Counted from the stretch's first letter, positions 1-6,414 are shown. The stretch is 23,270 nt of DNA from an uncultured Oscillospiraceae bacterium (GCA_934636305.1 CAKUAM010000027.1:1-23270), one strand, 5' to 3'. The notes: a model not told the origin generated them from the sequence alone. A program made the numbers and translations.

Positions 1-18
1 TTTCTTGGTCGCTTCAAG

Positions 19-60
19 GGAGTCTGAGGGGAAATCGGAATCCCCTCAGGCCCTTTTTTC
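19..60 (+). terminator. Rho-independent terminator of a gene left of the window
   Basis: A 9-bp perfect stem (CTGAGGGGA pairing with TCCCCTCAG, positions 24-32 and 41-49) closes an 8-nt loop. A further G-C rich extension surrounds it, and a T-rich run follows at 54-60 and beyond. The T-run lies on the plus strand, so it ends a plus-strand transcript whose gene lies outside the window. No complete gene can be assigned to it here. Confidence 0.75.
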
Positions 61-66
61 TTTTGC

Positions 67-105
67 CAGCGTTTTCTTTTTGGAGAAGCAAAAAAGAAAA
101 TGCTG
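67..105. repeat. AT-rich perfect hairpin downstream of the NTPase operon
   Basis: Positions 67-81 pair with 91-105 (15 pairs including one G-T) around a 9-nt loop. It lies between the plus-strand terminator at 19-60 and the 3' end of the minus-strand operon at 169. Neither strand has a proper T-tract after the stem, so it is not a textbook terminator, although it could help end or protect the minus-strand transcript. Confidence 0.5.
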
Positions 106-120
106 AAAAGTCGTTTCAAT

Positions 121-144
121 CGTTTCTGACGTACCGCCGGAGGC
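121..144 (-). repeat. Isolated end motif of the element-B repeat family
   Basis: Read on the minus strand this 24-nt stretch matches the left end of element B copy 2 (14697-14720) at 21 of 24 positions, sharing GCCTCCGGCGG and CGTCAGAA. It starts 24 nt after the stop codon of the NTPase gene. The rest of element B is not recognisable beyond it, so it is either a remnant, a short family member, or a shared 3'-end signal. Confidence 0.45.
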
Positions 145-168
145 AAAAAATATAAGAAACACCCTGAA

Positions 169-684
169 TTATTCTTGCAGCGCAGCCAGAATCTCCGGCA
201 GCAGCGAATCCCGATTTTGCTCCGATACTTCAATCAGACGCACATTTGGATGGCTGCGGATTGTATTTGCCAGCGGCGTGTCTGCCTTCTGCTGCACGAC
301 ACCGAGAATGGGGACGCTGCCGTCCGCCAGCTCCAGAATACGCGCGGTGTAGACATTGGCGCGGCGCTCCATACGGCCAATTTCATCCATTAAAATGAGG
401 CTGCTGTCCTCCGCGCCGACCAGCGCGTCCATGCCGGCTGACTCAAACACAGCCGGGAAAGAGGCAATGCCGCCTGCGCGGCAGATACCGATACGGTTGG
501 AGCTGTCTGCAGACGGATATGCCTCCGCGGCGCAGAACAGATGCACCGAGCGGCTGCCGTCCGGCTCCGGTGCGAAGGAAACCGTGCGAAAGCCGCCTAA
601 GCGCGCCGGCTGGCATGCTTCCAGCGTGCGTGCAATCAGCGTGCTTTTCCCGATTTGAACAGGGCCAGTCAGAAAAACGTGCAT
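169..684 (-). CDS. THEP1-like P-loop nucleoside triphosphatase (NTPase_1 family)
   Basis: The 171-residue product has a Walker A loop GPVQIGKST at residues 7-15 and a Walker B strand LILMDEIGRME at about 96-106, followed by an R/N-rich segment. This is the layout of the NTPase_1 (THEP1) family, whose members hydrolyse nucleoside triphosphates in vitro but whose cellular role is poorly defined. The ATG lies 7 bp after the xdhC stop, and its AAGGAG ribosome site overlaps that stop, so the two are co-translated. It is the last gene of the five-gene operon. From the neighbours I infer a role as an energy-dependent assembly or chaperone step in molybdenum-enzyme maturation. A signalling or unrelated nucleotide-salvage role is possible. 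Family assignment is firm; function is not. Confidence 0.85.
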   Translation of the reverse strand: MHVFLTGPVQIGKSTLIARTLEACQPARLGGFRTVSFAPEPDGSRSVHLFCAAEAYPSADSSNRIGICRAGGIASFPAVFESAGMDALVGAEDSSLILMDEIGRMERRANVYTARILELADGSVPILGVVQQKADTPLANTIRSHPNVRLIEVSEQNRDSLLPEILAALQE

Positions 685-691
685 GGCGATA

Positions 692-1735
692 TTACTCCTT
701 TGACGGGTTTTTATCGCCGCCGGCGCGCAGCGCGCGGTGGCGGATCATTTCAGCGGCAATGGAGATGGCGATTTCCGCGGGGGTCTGGCCATAGAGCGGC
801 AGACCGATGGGCGCGTGGACGCGCGCAAAGTCCTCCTCCGAAATACCATTTTCCACAAGATACGCCTTTGTGGCGGCGAGCTTGTGGCGGCTGCCAATGC
901 AGCCAATATACGTGGCGGGGGAGCGCATGGCCTGCAGCAGAACCTCGCGGTCTGCCTGATGGCCGGGCGTCATGATGCAGACATAGTCATTTTCTGTCAG
1001 CGTCAGATGGGCGCGGATATCCAGATAATCGCCCAGAATGACGCGTGTGGCCTGGGGATAGTGCGCCGGTGTGGCAAAGTCCGGACGGTTGTCATAGACC
1101 ACGACGCGGAATCCGACCGATGCCAGCACAGGGACCAGCGCCGCGCCGACATGGCCGCCGCCGAAGATATAGGCGCAGCCCGCCTGGGTCAGGGGCTCGA
1201 CATAATAGCCGGGGTTCCCCTTTTTGACTACTGCGTTGGAAAGCAGCATGGGGCGGAGCTCCTCCAGGGTGATGCGGGCGGTGAAGCGCAGGCCATGCTG
1301 CGCGTCATAGGTGCCCATGGCGCTGACACAGCCATCGTCCATGCGGTAGACAAGCCAGCTGTCCTGGTCGCCGGTCAGCAGCTCGGCGATTCCCTGCAGC
1401 AGCGCGCGGGACCCGTTGTCGGAGGGGTCAAAATACTGGAAATAGACGGTGACGTTGCCGCCGCAGATCATGCCGATGTCCGCAACCTGATTGGGCGCGA
1501 GGCAATAGCCCTGCACAAGCGACTGCTTCGTCTGCAGAACCTCCAGTCCCTTTTCTCCCGCGCGCAGCTCCACAGCGCCGCCGCCGATGGTGCCCTCGGT
1601 ATGGCCGTCGGCAAAAACGGCCATTTTCGCGCCGGCGCCGCGCGGCGTGGAGCCGGACGAAGCCAGAATGCTGCACAGGCACACGCCCTCCCCACGGGCA
1701 AGCGCCTGCAGAATCGATGCAAAAAGCTCTTTCAT
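692..1735 (-). CDS. xdhC: XdhC/CoxI family molybdo-enzyme maturation factor
   Basis: The 347-residue protein has both family domains. The N-terminal CoxI part carries SSGSTPRGAGAKM at 26-38, GTIGGG at 48-53 and GMICGG at 88-93. The C-terminal Rossmann part carries FGGGHVG at 191-197, IMTPGHQAD near 254-262, CIGSRHK at 279-285 and a closing HAPIGLP motif. XdhC of Rhodobacter binds molybdenum cofactor, protects its sulfuration and delivers it to xanthine dehydrogenase; CoxI relatives do similar jobs. The cytoplasmic product would therefore prepare Mo (or W) cofactor for a hydroxylase or aldehyde oxidoreductase. Its ATG overlaps the methyltransferase stop as ATGA. No molybdo-hydroxylase subunit lies in the window, so the client enzyme is unknown. 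Length is normal for a two-domain member. Confidence 0.92.
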   Translation of the reverse strand: MKELFASILQALARGEGVCLCSILASSGSTPRGAGAKMAVFADGHTEGTIGGGAVELRAGEKGLEVLQTKQSLVQGYCLAPNQVADIGMICGGNVTVYFQYFDPSDNGSRALLQGIAELLTGDQDSWLVYRMDDGCVSAMGTYDAQHGLRFTARITLEELRPMLLSNAVVKKGNPGYYVEPLTQAGCAYIFGGGHVGAALVPVLASVGFRVVVYDNRPDFATPAHYPQATRVILGDYLDIRAHLTLTENDYVCIMTPGHQADREVLLQAMRSPATYIGCIGSRHKLAATKAYLVENGISEEDFARVHAPIGLPLYGQTPAEIAISIAAEMIRHRALRAGGDKNPSKE

Positions 1736-2448
1736 ATAAGATCCTCCATTCGGATGGTCAGAATGCCAAGCCGCTTTTTCTGCGGCAGATAATATGGAAA
1801 TTCCGCATCCTGCGTTTTCTGCAGGCGCGGCAGCAACGATTGCGCGGTAATGGCGGCCGGATCAGAATCCTTACTATAGATCGTGAAAAAGCGGACGGCT
1901 TCCTCCAGCGTCCGAAACGGCTGGCCGTACTCAAGCTCCTGCGCGTCAAGCGTGAAGGGAATCCCAAGCGCCCGCAGCCGCTCGGCTGCGACAGGTGCCG
2001 TTTCGCCGCGCAGCGGCTGCGTGGTCAGGGAAAAGCGGTGCGCATTGTAGTCCTTTTTGATTAGAATCAGTGTCTTGCGGCAGCTTTGCCGTGCAAGAGG
2101 CAGAATTTCTGCCAGCCGCCCAAAGAAGCAGCAGATCATCGCGTCATATGACTCCGGCGCGCCGCAGCCAAGAAGATCCCGCTGCAAAACGCGGATGTTG
2201 CCGATGCCGCGTTCCCGGATTGTCTGCCGCAGCACATCCAGGGCCGGCTGGGAGACATCTGCCGCTGTAATGGAGGGAATGTATGGGCTGAGGGCCAGAG
2301 AAAGGCTTCCAAGGCCGCAGCCAGCGTCACATACATACTCGCAGCAGGCAAGCTTCGGCGCCAGCAGGGCAGCAAGATCCTTGTGATAGGTGCTGCGGCT
2401 GTTGGCAGCCTGCATAAATGCAATCATTTCCGGTGTCCAGCAGAACAT
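1732..2448 (-). CDS. Class I SAM-dependent methyltransferase in the XdhC operon
   Basis: The 238-residue protein has a class I methyltransferase motif I, DAGCGLGSLSLAL, at about residues 41-53. An acidic strand-2 position follows (TAADVS near 63), and a motif IV-like region YDAMICCFFG sits near 101-110. No substrate motif identifies what is methylated. Its ATG overlaps the upstream ATPase stop by one base (TAATG), and its own stop overlaps the xdhC start. That permanent coupling suggests a shared pathway. I recall a Desulfovibrio vulgaris neighbourhood (DVU1551-DVU1557) in which a methyltransferase and an XdhC relative sit beside an aldehyde oxidoreductase, and this gene could belong to that type, but I cannot test it here. 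Methyltransferase fold: confident. Substrate: unknown. Confidence 0.85.
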   Translation of the reverse strand: MFCWTPEMIAFMQAANSRSTYHKDLAALLAPKLACCEYVCDAGCGLGSLSLALSPYIPSITAADVSQPALDVLRQTIRERGIGNIRVLQRDLLGCGAPESYDAMICCFFGRLAEILPLARQSCRKTLILIKKDYNAHRFSLTTQPLRGETAPVAAERLRALGIPFTLDAQELEYGQPFRTLEEAVRFFTIYSKDSDPAAITAQSLLPRLQKTQDAEFPYYLPQKKRLGILTIRMEDLI

Positions 2449-3236
2449 TACAGTGCCCTCCGTTCATACGGCGTACAGACGCAGAAGGACTGCTGCCCGG
2501 CCTGTACATTGGTAACCGCAACGGGCACACCGTAGAGCGTCTCCAGAAGCTCTGGCGTCAGCACATCGGAGGGCGGGCCAAAGGTAAGGACACGCCCATC
2601 CTTGAGCGCAAGCACCTTGGTCGCGTAACGGAAGGCCTGATTTGGCTCGTGGGTGGAAAAAATGACGCTGTAGCCGCCGGCGCTGAGCTGTTCGATGCGG
2701 CGCATGACACGGAAGGAGTTTCCGTAGTCCAGGCTGGACGTCGGCTCGTCCATAATGAGCGTGCGCGCATTCTGCATGAGCGCGCGGGCCAGCAGCATCA
2801 GCTGCCGTTCACCGCCGGAAATTTGTGTGCAGCCGCGCGAGGCGAGTGCATCGATGCCGAGTTCAGACAATATCTGCATGGCGCGCTGGGCCTGCGTGCG
2901 GTCTGGCTGCTCCAGCGTGCCCAGCTGCGCGCTCAGGCCCATGAGCACGCTTTCAAGCACCGTGTGGTCAAAAGCAGGGTGATAGGACTGCGGAATATAG
3001 GCAAGCTCGGCGGCAAGCTCCCGGCGGGAATAGGCCTGTACCGCTTTCCCACAGATAAGCACCTGCCCGTGCCTGGGGACCAGAAAGCCAAGCAGACAGC
3101 GGAAAAGCGTGCTTTTGCCGACACCGTTCGGGCCAAGGACCGCAATGCGTTCGCCGGCGTCCGCACAGAAGCTGACACCCTGCAGCACGTCGCTGCCGCC
3201 ATAGGAAAAGACCAGATTCTGCGCCTCAATCTGCAC
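2448..3236 (-). CDS. ABC transporter ATP-binding protein (FecE/BtuD type)
   Basis: A GTG at 3236-3234 is preferred: it follows an AAAGGAGGG site with a short spacer and gives a 262-residue product that begins directly with the first ABC strand. An upstream in-frame ATG at 3344 would add 36 residues lying inside the permease gene. Motifs are complete: Walker A GPNGVGKST at 35-43, a Q-loop IPQS, signature ISGGERQ, Walker B LIMDEPTSSLD and the H-loop STHEP. The protein powers the FecCD-type permease encoded just upstream, with an 11-bp overlap. In BtuCD-type importers two such ATPases bind two permease subunits at the cytoplasmic face. Substrate cannot be read from this subunit. Confidence 0.93.
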   Translation of the reverse strand: MQIEAQNLVFSYGGSDVLQGVSFCADAGERIAVLGPNGVGKSTLFRCLLGFLVPRHGQVLICGKAVQAYSRRELAAELAYIPQSYHPAFDHTVLESVLMGLSAQLGTLEQPDRTQAQRAMQILSELGIDALASRGCTQISGGERQLMLLARALMQNARTLIMDEPTSSLDYGNSFRVMRRIEQLSAGGYSVIFSTHEPNQAFRYATKVLALKDGRVLTFGPPSDVLTPELLETLYGVPVAVTNVQAGQQSFCVCTPYERRAL

Positions 3237-4269
3237 GCTGCAGCCCTCCTTTGATGATGAGATAGAGAAAGAGCGGCGCGCCGACAAAGCTTGTGAGAAT
3301 GCCAAGCGGAATCTCACTTGTGGTGAGACAGCGGGCCAGATCATCCACCAGCATCAGAAAGCTGGCGCCCAGCAGCATGGATGCCGGCAGCAGCCGGCGT
3401 GTATCCTGCCCGACGAGCAGCCGGCAGATATGTGGAATGACAAGCCCGACCCAGCCGATCATGCCGCTGATGCAGACGCTGGCTGAGGTGACGAGTGTGG
3501 CACAGACGATCACAATCAGGCGCATCAGTGTGGTGTGGACGCCCATGCTGCGCGCCTCCGCCTCACTGACGGTCAGGAGATTGAGCCGCCAGCGCAGAAA
3601 AAAAAGAACCAGAAGGCCGGAAAGAATGGGAACCAACACGAAATGCAGATCGTCCAATTTCACAGACGTCAGTGCGCCCATCAGCCAATAGGTGATGGCG
3701 GGCAGCTGGTCGGCGGTATCAGCGACGAGCTTAATAAAGGAGGTTCCGGCAGAAAACAAAGAGCCAACCATCACGCCGGCCAGAACCATGGCCAGCGTCG
3801 ACCGGATGCGGCTGAGCCGCCCGACAAGGTACGTGAGGCTGACAGCCAGCAGACCAAATACGAAGGAGCTTACCGTTGTGATGGCGCTGCCCAGGCCGAG
3901 CAGAATGGCGAGTGCCGCGCCAAAGCCCGCGCCGGTGGACGCGCCGAGCAGATCGGGCGAAACCATCGGATTGCGGAACATGGCCTGATAGGCAGTGCCG
4001 GCGGCGGAAAGCGCCGCGCCGATGAGCGCAGCAGCCAGAATACGCGGCAGGCGGATATTGACGACGACAGAATACTCCTGCGAGCTCCACGTGGGGGCAA
4101 GTGACCCTCTGCCGCCGGAGAGCAGACCAAGAACACGGTTGACCAGCAGCCGCAGCGTCTGACCGGCCGGAACGCGGTAGCGTCCGACAAGAAACGACAC
4201 AAAAAACACAGCGGCAAACAATACGATCAGCACAACAAAGCAGAGCCAGAAGGGGGAACGTTTTTTCAT
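3226..4269 (-). CDS. FecCD/BtuC-type ABC transporter permease
   Basis: The 347-residue protein is strongly hydrophobic with about ten membrane segments. It carries the family signature RLPRILAAALIGAALS followed by GTAYQAMFRNPMVSPDLLG, and the C-terminal GWVGLVIPHICRLL and EIPLGILTSFVGAPLF blocks. Family members import ferric siderophores, haem, cobalamin or, in the MolBC system of Haemophilus influenzae, molybdate and tungstate. With a downstream XdhC gene, oxyanion import is an attractive reading, but siderophore or corrinoid uptake cannot be excluded. It is the first gene of the operon and has a plausible promoter just upstream. A substrate-binding lipoprotein, usually next door, is missing: the 815 bp upstream hold only repeats. 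It must be encoded elsewhere or shared. Confidence 0.93.
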   Translation of the reverse strand: MKKRSPFWLCFVVLIVLFAAVFFVSFLVGRYRVPAGQTLRLLVNRVLGLLSGGRGSLAPTWSSQEYSVVVNIRLPRILAAALIGAALSAAGTAYQAMFRNPMVSPDLLGASTGAGFGAALAILLGLGSAITTVSSFVFGLLAVSLTYLVGRLSRIRSTLAMVLAGVMVGSLFSAGTSFIKLVADTADQLPAITYWLMGALTSVKLDDLHFVLVPILSGLLVLFFLRWRLNLLTVSEAEARSMGVHTTLMRLIVIVCATLVTSASVCISGMIGWVGLVIPHICRLLVGQDTRRLLPASMLLGASFLMLVDDLARCLTTSEIPLGILTSFVGAPLFLYLIIKGGLQRAD

Positions 4270-4302
4270 GCAGGCACTCCCTACGAAATCGTTGTTTTTA
4301 CT

Positions 4303-4332
4303 AACGTATCACCAGTTGACGGTTTCTGTCAA
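4303..4332 (-). promoter_or_regulatory. Candidate promoter of the ABC-methyltransferase-xdhC operon
   Basis: On the minus strand a consensus TTGACA (4332-4327) is followed after 18 bp by TACGTT (4308-4303), with a TG one base upstream of it (extended -10). This places the start of transcription about 25 nt before the permease ATG at 4269. An inverted repeat, TTGAC (4316-4320) and GTCAA (4328-4332), overlaps the -35 box and spacer and could be an operator. The -35 match is strong and the -10 is weak. Confidence 0.5.
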
Positions 4333-4378
4333 GCGAAAGCAACGGAAATTCGTTCGGAATCACCGAATCATCAAATCA

Positions 4379-4687
4379 TAGCGTCAGTTAACAAGGGCAT
4401 ACACGGTTTTTCGCGGGGCAAAACAACGGCCAGCGTCGTTATCCTCGTGGGCGGGCGACAGCCCGCCTGCCTCGTCTGCCTTGCTGTCCGCCGTTTATCC
4501 TCCGTGAAAAACTCCGGAGGACTTGCCGAACGGTCTGGGACGTCGTCTGCAAGGCAGAGGACGCAGAGGCCTGACATCATACCGTCAGGTCTGCCGAGGC
4601 CATACTGGCGTATGCCAAGGACGATCACGCGGCAGACGGCGGGCCAGTCTCGTTCGCAAGCGCGTATGCCCTTGTCAACTGACGCTA
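4379..4687. mobile_element. Element A: 309-bp MITE-like element with 27-bp terminal inverted repeats
   Basis: Positions 4379-4405 and 4661-4687 are inverted copies matching at 25 of 27 positions, beginning TAGCGTCAGTT. Between them lie several smaller hairpins: GGCGGGC/GCCCGCC near 4450-4470, TCCTCCG/CGGAGGA near 4498-4525, CCTGAC/GTCAGG near 4570-4590, and CATAC/GTATG near 4602-4616. There is no transposase. Open frames of about 116 residues (minus) and 131 residues (plus) cross it, but neither resembles a known protein and both run through the inverted repeats. I saw no clear target-site duplication. It could be a non-autonomous transposon remnant or a structured RNA cassette. Confidence 0.6.
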
Positions 4688-4733
4688 CAATATCTCTGGC
4701 ACATAAAGGGATGCGGATCATGCTTTCGTTCTC

Positions 4734-5073
4734 GCCTCTGCGTCAGAAGCGGCCACAACAGAACGAGCCGCCGCAGGCAATGGCTCTTATCCGCTGTGAC
4801 CGCTTCTTCCTTTCCAAACCGCAAACGCTTCGGTTTTCCTGAATCTTTCCTGCGGTGTCTGACAGACCGATACGAATCCGTACTGCGCGGCGAATTTTGC
4901 TGGCAATACGGATTTCCCGCAGGAATTTAACCGCAGCTGCTGTCAAATCTGGTGCCGATATGACGCGCGGCGTGCAGTAAGATCTGGCGTCCTACCTGAG
5001 TTCAGATGCAGGATGCACCGAACGTTCCTTAGCACTCTTTTCTCTTGCGAGAGAAAAAACAGGGCCGCCGGGG
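4734..5073 (+). repeat. Element B, copy 1: structured dispersed repeat
   Basis: This gene-free stretch aligns with 14698-15123. Shared blocks include CGTCAGAAGCGG at the left, a GAGCC/GGCTC hairpin, TTCCAAACCGCAAACGCT, TGACAGACC, the hairpin at 4875-4914, CAGATGCAGGATGCACC and a right end GGGCCGCCGG. It is about 85 bp shorter than copy 2, and its left terminal repeat is degraded to GCCTCTG. A TTTTCTCT/AGAGAAAA hairpin lies near its right end, 11 bp before the stop of the convergent LOG gene. Short open frames here are not credible genes. Confidence 0.65.
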
Positions 5074-5084
5074 CAGATCAGCTG

Positions 5085-5660
5085 TCAGATATTCTTGAGA
5101 TGGCGCACATCCAGTGCGGCTGCGTCATATTGCTCCAGATAAGAAAGCGTCTGCGCCGGCGTGGGGCAGAGCTGATAGATCTGCAGGCAGACCTCCCGGA
5201 TAAAGCCCTGCTGAACTGCAGAGCCAATGAAAGCCTGCAGCTGATCAAAATACCCATTTGTATTGAGAATGGCGATCGGCGGGTTGTGCCGGCCCAGCTG
5301 CTTGAGCGTCAGCACCTCAAAAAATTCCTCAAAGGTGCCGAAGCCGCCCGGGGCCATGACAAAGGCGTCGGCATGCGCAATCATGGCGGTTTTCCGTTCT
5401 GCCATCGTCTCGGTCATGAGAAGCTTTGTGCAGTGCGGGAACAAAATGCCGTCAACATTGAGAAAACTCGGCGCAATGCCGATGATATGCCCGCCGGCCT
5501 CATACGCACCGGAGGCTGCCGCGCCCATGATACCCTGTGCGCCGCCGCCATAGACAAGCGTGTGGCCGTGGGAGGCAAGCAGCTGACCAAAGGCATGGGC
5601 AGCCTGCAGATACGCAGGGGAGATATCGGGGCTGGATGCGCCGTATAAGCAGATATTCAT
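5085..5660 (-). CDS. LOG family (Rossmann fold) nucleotide 5'-monophosphate phosphoribohydrolase
   Basis: The 191-residue protein carries YGGGAQGIMG at residues 37-46, ERK at 87-89 and the family active-site motif PGGFGTFEE at 103-111. LOG enzymes split N6-substituted adenosine monophosphates into free base and ribose 5-phosphate. They were first named as cytokinin-activating enzymes and were long annotated as lysine decarboxylase-like. The ATG at 5660 is chosen over an upstream in-frame start at 5687: GGAGG sits about 8 nt before it, the product then starts at the first beta strand (MNICLYGASS), and the codon overlaps the preceding stop as ATGA. It forms a two-gene unit with the four-cysteine mini-protein. 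The bacterial substrate is uncertain; nucleotide salvage or housecleaning is likely. Confidence 0.92.
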   Translation of the reverse strand: MNICLYGASSPDISPAYLQAAHAFGQLLASHGHTLVYGGGAQGIMGAAASGAYEAGGHIIGIAPSFLNVDGILFPHCTKLLMTETMAERKTAMIAHADAFVMAPGGFGTFEEFFEVLTLKQLGRHNPPIAILNTNGYFDQLQAFIGSAVQQGFIREVCLQIYQLCPTPAQTLSYLEQYDAAALDVRHLKNI

Positions 5661-5836
5661 GGCCGTTCCTCCGATTGCTTGACCCATGCGGTCAGCTGCT
5701 GTCCGATGGGACAGCTTTCGCGGTACACGCAGACGTCATAGCTGCAGTCAGCATCGAGCGCTGCACCGTCCCATTCGGCCATGACCATGCGCGCGTCGTC
5801 AATGGTGCGGCAATAGCCGCTGAACACAGATTCCAT
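5657..5836 (-). CDS. Small four-cysteine protein of unknown function
   Basis: This is a 59-residue product with cysteines at 9, 31, 36 and 42 (YC, DC, VC, SC), arranged as C-x21-C-x4-C-x5-C. That spacing could bind zinc or an iron-sulfur cluster. No signal peptide or membrane segment is visible. The start at 5836 is chosen because GGGAGG lies 7 nt before it; the earlier in-frame TTG and ATG codons overlap or abut that site. Its TGA overlaps the LOG gene ATG, so the pair is translationally coupled, which supports it being real. It resembles small Cys-rich hypotheticals I associate with Clostridia, but I cannot name a family. Function unknown. Confidence 0.7.
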   Translation of the reverse strand: MESVFSGYCRTIDDARMVMAEWDGAALDADCSYDVCVYRESCPIGQQLTAWVKQSEERP

Positions 5837-5873
5837 GTGCATACCTCCCAAATAGATACGGAAACTTTTTTTA

Positions 5874-5902
5874 ATTATAATGCAGAAAAAATGGAAATTC
5901 TA
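5874..5902 (-). promoter_or_regulatory. Candidate promoter of the mini-protein/LOG pair
   Basis: On the minus strand a perfect TATAAT (5879-5874) sits 17 bp after TAGAAT (5902-5897, a weak -35). The predicted transcript would start about 30 nt before the mini-protein ATG. The surrounding DNA is AT-rich in a GC-rich window, typical of a divergent promoter region. Confidence 0.45.
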
Positions 5903-5960
5903 TATAAAAAATAAACCCCGCCATAAAAAATAAGCATAGACAAAAATCAGGCAATATCTA

Positions 5961-5989
5961 TTGCAGATTCTTAACGGTTATGCTAGAAT
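5961..5989 (+). promoter_or_regulatory. Candidate promoter of the V-type ATPase operon
   Basis: TTGCAG (5961-5966) and TAGAAT (5984-5989) are separated by 17 bp, and TG at 5981-5982 makes an extended -10. This is the best plus-strand promoter in the AT-rich gap before ntpF. It implies a leader of roughly 105-110 nt, which contains the hairpins at 6011-6073. Confidence 0.5.
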
Positions 5990-6010
5990 TTATAAATTAA
6001 ATGCAGAAAG

Positions 6011-6073
6011 TATCACGAAATTGAAGAATCTCCCTAATTTGTGATATGGAGAGGTGCTTCGGCCGGCAACGGC
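6011..6073 (+). promoter_or_regulatory. Structured leader of the V-type ATPase operon
   Basis: Two hairpins can form in the predicted leader. The first pairs TATCAC and AAATT (6011-6016, 6018-6022) with AATTT and GTGATA (6036-6046) around a 13-nt loop, with one bulged G. The second is GCCG/CGGC (6062-6065, 6070-6073) closing a GCAA tetraloop of the GNRA type. The ntpF ribosome site follows at 6091-6098. No known riboswitch was recognised by eye. The region may tune expression, but that is unproven. Confidence 0.35.
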
Positions 6074-6103
6074 ACGGGCGCACGCGTACAGGAGGTGACA
6101 GAA

Positions 6104-6414
6104 TTGGCAATGCAGGCAATCGATACCATTGCTGCAGCAGAGCAGCAGGCAAAGAAGCTTGTGGAGGCGGCGCGGCAGCAGGCAGCAGCCCGGATCGCGC
6201 AGGCAGAAGCGGACGGCGCAGCAGGGCTGCGCGCGGCGGCGGATGACCAGAGCGCGCTGCACGAGGCGCAGCAGCAGGCGGATAAGCAGGCGGCGGAATT
6301 TGAAAAGCAGCTGCAGGCACAGACCGCGGAGAGCTGCCGCGCGCTTGAGCAGGCGGCGGCGCGAAATGCATCTGCGGCGGTGTCAATGGTTGTAGAGAGG
6401 ATTCGTGAGAGCCA

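Noticed and set aside
737..1792. A 351-residue plus-strand open frame opposite xdhC
   Set aside because: It is antisense to a gene with clear family motifs, has no domain of its own, and arises from GC-rich codon bias.
4371..4721. A 116-residue minus-strand open frame covering element A, with a faint GAGG-like site upstream
   Set aside because: It runs through both terminal inverted repeats and the internal hairpins, has no recognisable domain, and opposite-strand frames of similar length exist over the same stretch. That is typical of GC-rich repeat DNA. It could be annotated as a hypothetical protein elsewhere, but I cannot support it.
4741..5040. Possible tRNA or small-RNA gene in element B because of its many hairpins
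   Set aside because: No cloverleaf, anticodon arm or CCA-proximal pattern was found. The hairpins are better treated as a repeat family of unknown role.
4270..5084. A missing substrate-binding lipoprotein gene for the importer
   Set aside because: No frame shows a signal peptide with a lipobox or a periplasmic-binding fold; the stretch is explained by elements A and B.
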